Positions 8,989 through 18,447 of a DNA stretch of 60,491 nt are shown here, piece after piece (the first letter of the stretch is position 1; every line of letters starts with the position of its first letter). The DNA lies in the NCBI GenBank assembly GCA_947447955.1, contig CANFLS010000014.1:1-60491 (forward strand), written 5' to 3'. The notes below the pieces were generated by a model that did no database searches, was not told the DNA's origin, and saw nothing but the letters and a program-made list of their open reading frames with translations. The position numbers were made by a program, and so were the translations under genes. Source of the DNA: Flavobacteriales bacterium. Lineage in GTDB: Bacteria; Bacteroidota; Bacteroidia; NS11-12g; UBA955.

Positions 8989-10341
8989 TTATTGAATTTC
9001 AAAGTTACACTTTTGAAGCTCTTTCCAAAAATTAGGAAAGGATTTTTCTACGCATTGAATATCATCAAATTCTAATTCGTATTGCACCGCTAGAGGCGCG
9101 AAGGCCATTGCCATTCTGTGGTCGGAATGGGTATGAATCAATTTAATTGCATCTTCACCAGGTAATTCTTGCGTTTTTTGCAAATAAAAAACATCTAAAT
9201 TTTCTGGATTTTGCAAAAGGGCATATCCAAACTGAGCCAAATTTTTATTTAACACTTCAATGCGGTTGCATTCTTTATATTTCAGGTTTTCAATTCCGAT
9301 AATAGTTCCTTCAATATTAAGCGCTGCAGCTGTAGCAATCAACGTAGGCGCCAAATCTGGAACACCAGATAAATCCCATTTTATGCTTTCATTTTGTGTG
9401 CCGAAATAGGTAAGTTCGCATCCATTTTTTGTGTAGGTTGTTTGCACACCCAACTCTTTAAAAAACTTTGCACAAAGTGAATCTCCTTGGCAGGATTGTT
9501 CTTCCAAATCAGCAATCAAAATGGTGTTTTTTGTTAACGCACAAACTGCATAAAAATAGCTCGCTGAGCTCCAATCTCCCTCAATTGACAACGCTGAATG
9601 AATTGGCTTTTGATCGTGAATCACAATTTGTTGCAGTTCATGATCAACGTTACAATCAATTCCAAAATCAGCCATCACTTTCTGCGTCATACCAATATAA
9701 CCATCGGAATGTGCCACACCTTCCATCTGAATGGTTTTGATACCAGGATAAAGAGGTGCAATTAGCATGAGCGCCGAAACATACTGGCTACTTTGTGATC
9801 TATTTATTGTGTTTTTAGGGAAACTCCAAAGTCCTTTGGTTATGGCAATTGGGAAATGTCCTGATTTTTTCGTATATTCATACTTGGCCCCACCTGATTC
9901 TAAAACGTCAATGAGGGGTTGCATGCTTCTATTTTCTAAGCTCTCATTTCCAGTGAGCGTGGTAATGATTCCAAGTGCTGAAAAATAGGCAAGAATGAGT
10001 CGGGCAGGCGTACCTGCATCCATGAAATCAAAAGATTCTTCCTCCAATTGATTAGAAGCGTGGTTATTCAAATGAACAACTTCGTTTTCATTCAATTGAT
10101 AATGGGCCCATGAAAAGAAATCGGTGTTTTCCTCCTTAATCTTTTTCAGTGCATCGAGTTTTAACAATGCACTTTTGAGCAATTGGGTATCTCGAGACTG
10201 TGATAAATTATGGATGTAATCGAAATTCATTTTGGCTTGGTGTGCCAAAATAAGCGCGCGGTTACTTTGGCTTTTTGAGCCGGGCAAAGAAATTTGAATG
10301 TTTGTTGAATCAATTAGTCTGTATTTCAACAAATAAGCCAT
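8989..10341 (-). CDS. aroA: 3-phosphoshikimate 1-carboxyvinyltransferase (EPSP synthase)
   Basis: Transfers the enolpyruvyl group of PEP to shikimate-3-phosphate. Signatures: PGSKSQSNRA (residues 20-29, substrate-binding Lys and Ser), DAGTPARLI (the conserved GTxxR region), and KYKECNRI plus HSDHRMAMAF in the C-terminal domain. At 450 residues it is slightly longer than common enzymes (~430), from small loop insertions. It sits between aroB (1-bp gap) and aroC (3-bp gap), so three successive or near-successive shikimate genes are together. Confidence 0.97.
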   Translation of the reverse strand: MAYLLKYRLIDSTNIQISLPGSKSQSNRALILAHQAKMNFDYIHNLSQSRDTQLLKSALLKLDALKKIKEENTDFFSWAHYQLNENEVVHLNNHASNQLEEESFDFMDAGTPARLILAYFSALGIITTLTGNESLENRSMQPLIDVLESGGAKYEYTKKSGHFPIAITKGLWSFPKNTINRSQSSQYVSALMLIAPLYPGIKTIQMEGVAHSDGYIGMTQKVMADFGIDCNVDHELQQIVIHDQKPIHSALSIEGDWSSASYFYAVCALTKNTILIADLEEQSCQGDSLCAKFFKELGVQTTYTKNGCELTYFGTQNESIKWDLSGVPDLAPTLIATAAALNIEGTIIGIENLKYKECNRIEVLNKNLAQFGYALLQNPENLDVFYLQKTQELPGEDAIKLIHTHSDHRMAMAFAPLAVQYELEFDDIQCVEKSFPNFWKELQKCNFEIQ

Positions 10342-10342
10342 G

Positions 10343-11362
10343 TTAGATCCAGTTTTGTAAAACTTCGATTACCATTTCGCGTTCAACAACGGTGTTGAAT
10401 GTTACTTTTCCAATGTTTTCAGGCAATGAAAATAACCATTGGTTGTTTTCATTCTTTTTGTCGCCATCAATCAAACTACAAATTCTTTCAATTTCATTTC
10501 TTTGAAATTCAACTTTTGGAAACAACGGAAAAATGATTTTCTCAATTTGTTTCACAAAACTGCCGCTACAAAGTCCCATCTTGTGTGCAATTTGGGTTTC
10601 AATTAGAATTCCATTTGCAACACAAATGCCATGATTGATTTTCGGTTTTCCAAAATTCAATGCTTCAAGTGCGTGTCCTATTGTATGGCCTAAATTGAGG
10701 GTTTTACGTATGCTAGATTCTTTGAAATCTTGATTCACAATGCTTTGCTTAAATTCAATGTTGCGTTGTATAATCAAATCCCAGTCTTCTGAAGTTTTAA
10801 CTGGCATTTTTGATTCGATTGTTTCGAATAATTCACCACCGGCTAATATTCCGTGTTTGATTATTTCGGCCCAACCTGAAAGCATTTCATTTTGTGGTAA
10901 ACCTTTAATGAAGGCAGGTACAATCCAAACTTTACTGGCTTTTTGAAATGTACCAATGATATTTTTCTTTCCTCCTAAATTAATGCCTGTTTTGCCACCC
11001 TCAGCGCTGTCGACCATTGACAGCAATGTTGTAGGAACATACACAACGTCAATGCCACGCATAAAGGTTGATGCACAAAAGCCCGTTAAATCGAGCAATG
11101 TTCCACCGCCAACAGCAATGATGATAGATTTGCGGGTGCAACCCAAATTTAAAAATTTCTCCCACAGTGAAGCGGCTCCATTTAAATTTTTACCGGATTC
11201 ACCATCGTTGATTTTCACGACGTTGGCGTTCTCAGGTATTTCAAAGTGAGGTCCACAGTGGTGGAATGAATTCTCAGAAAATATAAAAACGATTTTATCG
11301 GGGGTGTTTTCCGATATTAAAGTTTGGATATTCTGGTTTAGGTGTTCGAAGGATAAAATCAT
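10343..11362 (-). CDS. aroB: 3-dehydroquinate synthase
   Basis: Second shikimate step, converting DAHP to 3-dehydroquinate with NAD and a divalent metal. The 339-residue protein shows the NAD-binding GGGTLLDLTG (residues 85-94), the VPTTLLSMVDSAEGGKTGIN block, and NLGHTIGHALEA carrying a metal-ligand His. The start overlaps the stop of the upstream DUF4835 gene by 4 bp (ATGA), indicating coupled translation. Confidence 0.97.
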   Translation of the reverse strand: MILSFEHLNQNIQTLISENTPDKIVFIFSENSFHHCGPHFEIPENANVVKINDGESGKNLNGAASLWEKFLNLGCTRKSIIIAVGGGTLLDLTGFCASTFMRGIDVVYVPTTLLSMVDSAEGGKTGINLGGKKNIIGTFQKASKVWIVPAFIKGLPQNEMLSGWAEIIKHGILAGGELFETIESKMPVKTSEDWDLIIQRNIEFKQSIVNQDFKESSIRKTLNLGHTIGHALEALNFGKPKINHGICVANGILIETQIAHKMGLCSGSFVKQIEKIIFPLFPKVEFQRNEIERICSLIDGDKKNENNQWLFSLPENIGKVTFNTVVEREMVIEVLQNWI

Positions 11363-12252
11363 CCCCTTATTTTTTCGTAGCGTTGTCCATTTGTAGCATC
11401 TAGCTCATTCAACAATTTAATTGCCGTAGTCTTATCAGGAACTGAGGCGCCTTTATATATTTCAACCAATTCAGGCCATTTGGTGAAGAAAAATACTTTT
11501 TGTAATAAACTGTTTTGATTTCCTTTGATTGATTCTTGGAAAGTTTTAAGTGATTCAGTTACATTTTTACGCGCCATTTCAGGGTCTTGGTGAAATTTAT
11601 CCATTCCTTTGCGGTGGTAATTGTAATTGAGCGTTCTAAAGTCTTTAAAACGAGAATTGTTTAAATTCTCTGCCAAATAAAATCTGTTTCTAAAGCCTTT
11701 ACCGTCGGTTTGATTCCAACCTGTTTTATTGGTCATTAAATTCACAATGGTTTGTGCTTTCACAAAGAATGGTGTTCCAGCGAGTTCACCAAAGCTATCG
11801 TAATCTAGTCCCAACGAAATGTAAACATAATAGGCTAGTAGGGACGTTAAATCGTTCAAATTTTGATTTTCTTGGAACTCTAAATTTTCAAACTCACGGT
11901 ATGAAAACGTTACGTCTTCGTCGTTAAATTGAATGATTGTAGTTTTGTAGGTGCTGTTTAACACAGGGCGAATAACCTGCAACTGCATGGTTCCTTGAAA
12001 TTCATTGTTGTCGGAAATGGCAGTGATATCAAAAAACAACGAAATTTCAATTTTTTCATTGGTTTCAATTTTTTCTTCGGTCCATCTTCTTGTAGTGATG
12101 AACTGTTGAATACTGTTTTGTAAAGTTGTAAGAATTTGTTTGTCAGATATTTGAACTCGTGGAGCCACACATTGTACCGTAGCTTTTATTTCTTGTGATT
12201 TTGCATTTTGAATACAAAATAATAAAGCGAAAACAAAAAGGAGTTTCTTCAT
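11359..12252 (-). CDS. DUF4835 family protein (PorD-like, T9SS-associated)
   Basis: The first ATG giving a good signal peptide (MKKLLFVFALLFCIQNAKSQ) is at 12252; the longer open frame from 12261 relies on TTG and overlaps coaBC. About 297 residues, predicted periplasmic. The sequence pattern (RVQISDKQILTTLQNSIQ, RRWTEEKI, LLAYYVYISLGLDYDSF) is that of DUF4835, a Bacteroidota family which I recall being linked by name to the type IX secretion component PorD; that link is from memory, not from this sequence. The position right after coaBC matches other Bacteroidota genomes. Confidence 0.8.
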   Translation of the reverse strand: MKKLLFVFALLFCIQNAKSQEIKATVQCVAPRVQISDKQILTTLQNSIQQFITTRRWTEEKIETNEKIEISLFFDITAISDNNEFQGTMQLQVIRPVLNSTYKTTIIQFNDEDVTFSYREFENLEFQENQNLNDLTSLLAYYVYISLGLDYDSFGELAGTPFFVKAQTIVNLMTNKTGWNQTDGKGFRNRFYLAENLNNSRFKDFRTLNYNYHRKGMDKFHQDPEMARKNVTESLKTFQESIKGNQNSLLQKVFFFTKWPELVEIYKGASVPDKTTAIKLLNELDATNGQRYEKIRG

Positions 12253-12253
12253 C

Positions 12254-13453
12254 TTATTCAAATATCCACGAATTTAAGGTTTCTATAATGATAACGGCAA
12301 TTTCTTCCTTCGATTGTATTGCAGTTTCTATACTTTGATTGTTTTTTCCAAAGATTTTTACTTGATTGGTGTTCGATTGAAATCCAGTTTCGTTGCTCAC
12401 CGTATTTAATACAATGGCATCCAGATTTTTCTCGTTTAATTTTTTCTGTGCGTATTCTTCAATGTTGTTGGTTTCTAAAGCAAAACCCACGCAAAATTGA
12501 TTGGGTTTTTTATTCATCGACAATGTTTTTAGAATGTCTGGGTTTTTAACCAATTCGATAGACATGTCATTGTCGTTCTTTTTTATTTTGAAGGACTGAT
12601 AATCCTTCGGTTTATAATCGGCAACGGCTGCGGTCATGATCAATCCATCCATATCTGGAAAAACAGACAAGCAAGCATCCATCATTTCTTGGGCTGAAGT
12701 AACGCGCATTAATTTGCAATTTTGAGGGACATTCACATGTGAAGGACCTAACACCAATGTTACGTTTGCTCCAAGGTAAATCAGTTGTTCAACAAGGCTT
12801 ATTCCCATTTTGCCGGAGCTATGATTGCCAATATATCGAACTGGATCAATGGCTTCGAATGTTGGTCCTGCTGTAACCAAAATATTTTTCCCATTAAAGT
12901 GGGTAATTGGAGGGGCAAAGAAGTTTTCTAAAGTTGAAAACAATGTTTCTGGTTCTGCCATTCTACCTTTTCCAACAAGTCCGCTCGCCAATTGTCCTTC
13001 CTCAGCATCAATAATGATGACTCCACGTTTTGAAAGGGTTGAAAGATTTTCAGTAACTGCTGGTTGTTGAAACATATCTAAATCCATTGCTGGTGCAATA
13101 AAAACAGGGCATCGGGCAGAAAGGTAAGTAGTAAGCAGAAGATTATCGCATTCACCATGAACCATTTTAGCAAGGGTATTTGACCCGCAAGGGGCTATGA
13201 TAAAAGCATCGGCCCATAGTCCAAGTTCAACGTGGTGGTTCCACATTCCTGTTTTTTCGTCGAAAAAATTTACTAGGGTAGGGTTTTCTGAAACTACAGA
13301 GAGGGTTTCGGCGGTTACAAATTGCAAGGCCGATTGGGTGCAAATGACTTGCACGTGTGCGCCAGATTTTTTTAAAAGGCGAACAAAATGAGGGAGTTTA
13401 TAGGCGGCAATGCCGCCTGTAACTCCGACTAATATTTTTTTACCCGTTAACAT
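12254..13453 (-). CDS. coaBC: Bifunctional phosphopantothenoylcysteine decarboxylase/phosphopantothenate-cysteine ligase
   Basis: Two steps of CoA synthesis in one polypeptide. From the ATG at 13453 it starts MLTGKKILVGVTGGIAAYK, the flavoprotein start of the CoaC half; an upstream in-frame start would add 14 residues without homology. The CoaC half includes APAMDLDMF (conserved PAMN-like motif with an Asp in place of Asn) and the CoaB half starts near residue 190 with ILVTAGPTFEAIDPVRYIGNHSSGKMG. Length about 399 residues is standard. The start overlaps the rpoZ stop by 14 bp. Confidence 0.95.
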   Translation of the reverse strand: MLTGKKILVGVTGGIAAYKLPHFVRLLKKSGAHVQVICTQSALQFVTAETLSVVSENPTLVNFFDEKTGMWNHHVELGLWADAFIIAPCGSNTLAKMVHGECDNLLLTTYLSARCPVFIAPAMDLDMFQQPAVTENLSTLSKRGVIIIDAEEGQLASGLVGKGRMAEPETLFSTLENFFAPPITHFNGKNILVTAGPTFEAIDPVRYIGNHSSGKMGISLVEQLIYLGANVTLVLGPSHVNVPQNCKLMRVTSAQEMMDACLSVFPDMDGLIMTAAVADYKPKDYQSFKIKKNDNDMSIELVKNPDILKTLSMNKKPNQFCVGFALETNNIEEYAQKKLNEKNLDAIVLNTVSNETGFQSNTNQVKIFGKNNQSIETAIQSKEEIAVIIIETLNSWIFE

Positions 13454-13769
13454 TCTCGGGAGCACCTGGTACTCTCCAATAGGTTTTGTGGTCAATAAAT
13501 TCTTGTGTTGCTAACAAAGTTGGTTTTGGCATACGTTCGTACATCAAAGAGATTTCAATTTGCTCACGGTTTTCTTGAATTTCTTCAAGATTGTCGCCAT
13601 CGTTTGCAAATGGTTCTAATCTACTACGCAACTCTTCTTTTTGCTTTTCAGCAATTTGATCCGCTCTTCTTGAAATTACAACAGCACTTAAATAGATGTT
13701 GTCAGTTTCACGATCCATATTACGTAGATCACGTGTTTCAGCATTTCGAGATGTTTTATTTATACTCAT
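13440..13769 (-). CDS. rpoZ: DNA-directed RNA polymerase omega subunit (Bacteroidota type)
   Basis: A 109-residue protein with DRETDNIYLSAVVISRRADQI, resembling the omega helix that in other bacteria reads as a YxxAxxxAxRARQL-type segment. Its length and its position between bamD and coaBC match the Bacteroidota omega-like protein. Omega helps assemble RNA polymerase and can mediate ppGpp sensing in other phyla. Its ATG overlaps the bamD stop by 4 bp and its 3' end overlaps the start of coaBC by 14 bp, so translation is likely coupled. Confidence 0.85.
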   Translation of the reverse strand: MSINKTSRNAETRDLRNMDRETDNIYLSAVVISRRADQIAEKQKEELRSRLEPFANDGDNLEEIQENREQIEISLMYERMPKPTLLATQEFIDHKTYWRVPGAPENVNG

Positions 13770-14575
13770 AATAGTTCTTTTAGTAATTTAATTTCTTTTT
13801 CTGCTTTAATTTTATACTCCAATGCTTCATTGTAATTGGCACTGTTTTTATCATTATTGTATTTGTAATCTTCAAAGTTAACCAATACTTCTTCAAAGCG
13901 TTCTTTTCTTTTTCTTTCAATACTGTTTAAGGCATAAATATATTGTGCCTTCACTGTTAAGTATTCAAGTTCTTCGCGTTGTTTGATATCTGGATAAAGT
14001 TTCACTGCAATTTTAGCAGAGGTAACAGCGGCTTTGTATTCTCCCATTTTGAAATACTGCATAACATGATCGTATTCCTTCATTTGCAATTTTGCACGAA
14101 GAACATCGAGGTGCTCATTGCAGCGTTGGGTGTATTCTGAATTGGGATAATAATTGGTAAATGTTTGAAATGCCTCCATTACGTGTTTGGTTTCAGATTG
14201 ATCGAGTTCGTATGAACCAATTGCGAGGAAATCACAATACAAACTCATGTAAGAACATTCAATAAATCTGTGGCTTTTATCGAAATTATCTGTAAAATCT
14301 TTAAAAAACATGGACGCATATTGATAATCCTTCAACTGATAATAACTCATTGCAGAATAATAATAGATGGTTTCCATGCTATCCGAATTTTTGTATAAAT
14401 CGCGCAGTTGGTCATACAATCCAACAGCTCTCAAATAATCTTTTTTACCGTATAACTCCATGGCTTTTTTGTATTTCACCTGTGGGTTTTTTGATTTTAG
14501 GACTTTGTTATAGTCGCTACAAGCAAACAGCACAGGAATTAAAGCAAGAATTATATACTTTGCGATTTTTTGCAT
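13766..14575 (-). CDS. bamD: Outer-membrane assembly lipoprotein BamD
   Basis: Part of the BAM complex that folds beta-barrel proteins into the outer membrane. From the ATG at 14575 the protein (about 269 residues) starts with a lipoprotein signal peptide, lipobox LFAC with Cys19, then TPR-like helices (AMELYGKKDYLRAVGLYDQL, YYSAMSYYQLKDYQYASMFF) typical of BamD/YfiO. The longer open frame from 14587 would start on a TTG inside the promoter element and is rejected. First gene of the minus-strand run down to mazG and divergent from the transketolase genes. Confidence 0.93.
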   Translation of the reverse strand: MQKIAKYIILALIPVLFACSDYNKVLKSKNPQVKYKKAMELYGKKDYLRAVGLYDQLRDLYKNSDSMETIYYYSAMSYYQLKDYQYASMFFKDFTDNFDKSHRFIECSYMSLYCDFLAIGSYELDQSETKHVMEAFQTFTNYYPNSEYTQRCNEHLDVLRAKLQMKEYDHVMQYFKMGEYKAAVTSAKIAVKLYPDIKQREELEYLTVKAQYIYALNSIERKRKERFEEVLVNFEDYKYNNDKNSANYNEALEYKIKAEKEIKLLKELL

Positions 14576-14584
14576 TTTACCTTG

Positions 14585-14592
14585 CAAATATA
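14585..14592 (-). promoter_or_regulatory. TAnnTTTG -7 element before bamD operon
   Basis: TATATTTG on the minus strand, 9 nt upstream of the bamD ATG. It faces the transketolase promoter across a divergent intergenic region of ~100 bp. No clear -33 element. Confidence 0.45.
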
Positions 14593-14643
14593 CCTAAAAT
14601 AAAGGTTTTTTCATAATTTAATAGAGTATGTATAAAATGTTTA

Positions 14644-14672
14644 TTGTTTGCGATAATGAAATTGTACTTTTG
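14644..14672 (+). promoter_or_regulatory. Bacteroidota-type promoter before split transketolase
   Basis: TTG at 14644-14646, an 18-nt spacer and TACTTTTG at 14665-14672 fit the -33/-7 pattern. The -7 element ends 7 nt before the ATG at 14680, predicting a very short or absent 5' leader. Confidence 0.5.
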
Positions 14673-14679
14673 TGACTTT

Positions 14680-15528
14680 ATGAGAACTGTTAACGAGTTA
14701 CAAACCATCGCAACCCAAGTGCGCCGTGATATTCTTAGAATGGTATATGCTGTAAAAAGCGGCCATCCAGGCGGATCTTTAGGTTGTGCAGATTTTTTAA
14801 CGGCTTTATATTTCAAATATATGAAGCACAATCCTTCAAAATTTGAGCTAACCGGAAATCAAGAAGATGTGTTCTTTTTAAGTAATGGACATATTTCTCC
14901 TGTTTTCTATAGCGTTTTGGCACGTAGCGGTTATTTCCCAGTTCCAGAAATGGCTACTTTTCGTAAATTAAATACACGTTTACAAGGCCATCCTACTACC
15001 CATGAAGGTTTACCTGGGGTTAGGGTTGCTTCTGGTTCTTTGGGACAAGGAATTAGTGTTGCGGCAGGTTTGGCTCTTGAGAAAAAGTTAAACAACGATA
15101 ACAGCACCGTTTGGGTATTAACCGGCGACGGGGAATTACAGGAAGGTCAAATTTGGGAAGCAGTAATGTTCTCAAAACATTATAAAATTGACAATATGAT
15201 TGTTACTGTTGATTTTAATCAAAAACAAATTGACGGTAGCACCGGTGATGTAATGGGTATTACTGAACTTTCAAGTAAGTTTTTGGCATTTGGCTGGGAA
15301 GTTCTTGAAATGGATGGCAACGATTGGAACAGCATGGATACTGTTATACCTCAAGCTCAAGCAAAATTGGGTCAAGGTAAACCAATTGTAATTATCATGA
15401 AAACCGAAATGGGTCAAGGTGTTGACTTCATGATGGGCACCCATGCTTGGCATGGAAAAGCGCCGAGCGAAGAGCAGATGAATAATGCCATGGCACAATT
15501 GCCAGTTACTGAATTAGGCGATTATTAA
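14680..15528 (+). CDS. Transketolase, N-terminal subunit
   Basis: Binds thiamine diphosphate and, with the C-terminal subunit, moves two-carbon units in the non-oxidative pentose phosphate pathway. The ATG at 14680 (MRTVNELQ) is preferred over 14644 because family members start here and the longer form would contain the promoter. Signatures: SGHPGGSLG (residues 27-35) and the ThDP motif starting GDGELQEGQIWEA at residue 149 and ending with Asn in VDFNQKQ. The 282-residue length is typical of split transketolase alpha chains. The partner subunit gene is not adjacent: a VWA gene lies between. Confidence 0.95.
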   Translation: MRTVNELQTIATQVRRDILRMVYAVKSGHPGGSLGCADFLTALYFKYMKHNPSKFELTGNQEDVFFLSNGHISPVFYSVLARSGYFPVPEMATFRKLNTRLQGHPTTHEGLPGVRVASGSLGQGISVAAGLALEKKLNNDNSTVWVLTGDGELQEGQIWEAVMFSKHYKIDNMIVTVDFNQKQIDGSTGDVMGITELSSKFLAFGWEVLEMDGNDWNSMDTVIPQAQAKLGQGKPIVIIMKTEMGQGVDFMMGTHAWHGKAPSEEQMNNAMAQLPVTELGDY

Positions 15529-15540
15529 TCCCTCAAAATA

Positions 15541-16914
15541 ATGAAAAAAGGAACCCTCTTTCTCTTTATTCTTTGCCTTTTTAATTTGGCCCAAAGCCAA
15601 ATGATCAATGGCTTTAAGGGTAAAAAAACGAGGATTCTATTTTTGTTAGATGGCAGCGGAAGTATGCTTGCCGAAATGGATCAATCGAATCGTTGGTCTG
15701 TGGCAGTTACTTTGATGTCGCAAATTGTTGATACGCTTAGAACAATTCCGGATGTGGAAGTTGGGTTACGCGTTTTTGGACATAATCAACCAAACGACAG
15801 GCGCGATTGCAACGATACCAAATTGGAAGTTCCTTTTTCGCCATATAATCACAAGCAATTTGTTGGTAGATTAAGGCAAATTAAACCACTTGGATTTACT
15901 TCAATTACCCAGTCTTTATTGGCTTCTGCAAAAGATTTCCCTGAAGATAAAAATGCCAGAAATGTAATTATTATCATTACCGATGGGGTTGAGGAATGTG
16001 GGGGCGATCCTTGCAAAGTGAGTGAGCAATTGCAAAAGAAGGGAATTGTTTTACGTCCTTTTATTATTGGATTGGGCACCGATGCCGAAGTTTTTAGAAA
16101 AGCATACAGTTGTGCTGGAAGATATTACAATGCCGAAAATGCGGGTGAGTTTCAAAAAATCATTGGTGTTATCATTAATCAAGCATTAAACAATACAACT
16201 GTTCAAATTAATTTGTTAGATGCGCAAGGTTTACCTAGAGAAACGGATGTTCCTATTACGTTATACGATGCCGACAACGGGGTATTGCTAGAGAATTTTG
16301 TGCATACGATGAATGGAAAAGGTATTCCAGATACTTTGTATTTGGATCCAATTCGCAGATATCGTGTTGTGGCGCATACATTGCCGCCGGTTACGCTTGA
16401 TAATTTTGAAGTAATTCCGGGTAAGCACAATACCATACCATTGAATACCCCGCAAGGGAATTTATATTTTAAAATTGGAGGGACAACGGGTTACGGCAGG
16501 CTATTGGCCATTGTGCGCAAGGGGGGAGACATGGAAACCATCAATGCACAGGATTTCAATACTGTGAAAAGATATTTAACTGGTGGCTACGACATTGAAG
16601 TTTTGTCGATTCCGCGCTTGAAATTTCCAAATATTTCAGTGCGTCAGAATCAAACCACTACCGTTGAAATTCCATCACCAGGAATGGTGCAGTTAAGTAT
16701 AAACAGAGATGTAACAGCTGCGGTTTTTCAAAAAATAGACAATAAAATGGTTTGGGTGATGGATTTTAATAGTTCACAGCCTAAACAAGTTCATATTTTA
16801 CAACCTGGCGATTATACAGTCGTATATAGACCAAAAAGTGAAACCAGAACATTATACACAAAGAAAAAAGAATTTAAAGTACAATCAGGATTAAATACTC
16901 AAGTATCGTTATAA
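15541..16914 (+). CDS. Secreted von Willebrand factor A domain protein
   Basis: A 457-residue protein with a signal peptide (ends near SQ at residue 20) followed immediately by a VWA domain whose metal-site motif DGSGSM is at residues 37-42; ITDGVEECGG supplies a later conserved Asp. The C-terminal ~250 residues are beta-rich, possibly carboxypeptidase-regulatory-like repeats (ITLYDADNG, LDPIRRYRVVAH). No T9SS sorting domain is recognisable. It lies 12 bp after the transketolase N-subunit and 1 bp before the C-subunit, so it should share their mRNA. No functional link between a periplasmic VWA protein and transketolase is known to me. Confidence 0.88.
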   Translation: MKKGTLFLFILCLFNLAQSQMINGFKGKKTRILFLLDGSGSMLAEMDQSNRWSVAVTLMSQIVDTLRTIPDVEVGLRVFGHNQPNDRRDCNDTKLEVPFSPYNHKQFVGRLRQIKPLGFTSITQSLLASAKDFPEDKNARNVIIIITDGVEECGGDPCKVSEQLQKKGIVLRPFIIGLGTDAEVFRKAYSCAGRYYNAENAGEFQKIIGVIINQALNNTTVQINLLDAQGLPRETDVPITLYDADNGVLLENFVHTMNGKGIPDTLYLDPIRRYRVVAHTLPPVTLDNFEVIPGKHNTIPLNTPQGNLYFKIGGTTGYGRLLAIVRKGGDMETINAQDFNTVKRYLTGGYDIEVLSIPRLKFPNISVRQNQTTTVEIPSPGMVQLSINRDVTAAVFQKIDNKMVWVMDFNSSQPKQVHILQPGDYTVVYRPKSETRTLYTKKKEFKVQSGLNTQVSL

Positions 16915-16915
16915 A

Positions 16916-17872
16916 ATGAGAAAATTTGAAATATTAGGTAGCAAAGACACACGTAGTGGTTTCGGCGCTGGTTTATTAGAAGCTGGACAAGCGGACGAAA
17001 ATGTTGTTGCACTTTGTGCCGACTTAACAGGGTCGTTAATGATGGATGCATTTAAGGATGCGTTTCCAACCAGATTTATCCAAGCAGGTATTGCAGAAGC
17101 AAACATGATGGGTGTTGCTGCTGGTTTGGCAATTGGAGGAAAGGTTCCATTTACAGGAACGTTTGCAAACTTTTCTACTGGCCGTGTGTACGATCAAATT
17201 CGTCAGAGTATTGCATATAGCCATACCAATGTAAAAATTGCGGCTTCTCATGCAGGTTTAACTTTGGGTGAAGATGGTGCAACCCACCAAATTTTAGAAG
17301 ATATTGGATTGATGAAAATGTTGCCAGGAATGACGGTTATCAATCCTTGCGATTATAACCAAACCAAAGCGGCAACCATTGCCATTGCAAAAATGCACGG
17401 ACCGGTTTATTTGCGTTTTGGTAGACCAAAATGGCCTGTATTTATCTCTGAAGATACCCCATTTGTAATTGGAAAAGCGTTAATGTTAAATGAAGGCACA
17501 GACGTGAGTATTTTCGCTACTGGTCATTTGGTATGGAAAGCCATAGAAGCTGGTCATATATTGGCTGAAAAGGGCATTAGTGCTGAAATTATCAATATTC
17601 ACACCATCAAACCTTTGGATGTTGAAGCAGTGATTGCGTCAGCCAAGAAAACAGGGTGTGTGGTAACTGCCGAAGAACATCAAATGAATGGTGGATTGGG
17701 CGATAGTATTGCGCAATTGTTGGCATTGAAAATGCCTACTCCTTTGGAAATGGTTGCTGTGAATGATAGCTTCGGAGAAAGTGGTACACCAGATGAATTA
17801 TTGGTGAAATATCACCTAGATAGCCAAGACGTTGCCGATGCAGCTTTACGCGCTATTGCTAGAAAAGTATAA
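16916..17872 (+). CDS. Transketolase, C-terminal subunit
   Basis: Carries the pyrimidine-binding and C-terminal transketolase domains (318 residues). Seen: DLTGSLMMDAF, RFIQAGIAEANMMGVAAGLA (the catalytic Glu that activates ThDP lies in GIAEAN), SHAGLTLGEDGATHQ and FGESGTPDELL near the end. It pairs with the N-subunit encoded upstream of the VWA gene. Its last ~30 codons have a decayed second copy at 19807-19910, showing that the 3' end was caught in a tandem duplication. Confidence 0.95.
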   Translation: MRKFEILGSKDTRSGFGAGLLEAGQADENVVALCADLTGSLMMDAFKDAFPTRFIQAGIAEANMMGVAAGLAIGGKVPFTGTFANFSTGRVYDQIRQSIAYSHTNVKIAASHAGLTLGEDGATHQILEDIGLMKMLPGMTVINPCDYNQTKAATIAIAKMHGPVYLRFGRPKWPVFISEDTPFVIGKALMLNEGTDVSIFATGHLVWKAIEAGHILAEKGISAEIINIHTIKPLDVEAVIASAKKTGCVVTAEEHQMNGGLGDSIAQLLALKMPTPLEMVAVNDSFGESGTPDELLVKYHLDSQDVADAALRAIARKV

Positions 17873-17884
17873 CCCATTAAAAAA

Positions 17885-18447
17885 CTAAGCAGTTCTTTGA
17901 ATGGCCTCTGAAAGGGCCATTTTTTTTGTGCGTGAAATTTTAATCCGTTTTTTGTTATTCATGATCACTTCCTCCGAACTGAATGTTTGCACATGGTCTA
18001 AATTTACAGCATAGGAGCGGTGTACCCTTACAAAAGTCTCTGGAAAATTATGAATGATAGATTTGATTGTTTTAGAGATGGTGTAAAATCTATTTTCCGT
18101 ATACAAATTGGAATAAGAGCCATATGCTTCAATGAAAACAATATTGTTATATTGTAATTCGGTATTCGCTTTATGCTCTTTTATCAAAATATGATTTTTA
18201 ACGTTTGATTTTGAATCAAGTAATGATTGAGCTTTCAATCGATCAGAAAATAATTTCAAATCAGCTTTCAGTGTATTGAACAACAGATAATCATAAAAGC
18301 CATGTCGTATGCATTGAATTACAAAGTCAGTATTTTCAGTAATTATTATTAAGAAAATATTTTTCCTTTTAATACCGCTGAGTTGAAATTCATTGGAAAG
18401 CACATTGAAATTATATTGATCAACAAAAATCAGTGCTGCCTCGTTGT
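17885..18447 (-). pseudogene. LytTR-domain regulator, 5' end lost at IS junction
   Basis: The C-terminal LytTR DNA-binding domain is complete (FIEAYGSYSNLYTENRFYTISKTIKS, then FVRVHRSYAVNLDHV) and close to its neighbour at 19923-20612. Reading upstream of the first ATG (18403), homology continues in frame (YNEAALIFVDQYNFN matches NNEKIYIFTDNHNFN in the paralogue) up to about 18447 and then stops at the IS boundary. So roughly the first 45 codons and the promoter are gone. A shortened product from 18403 is possible but unlikely to be regulated normally. Confidence 0.8.
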
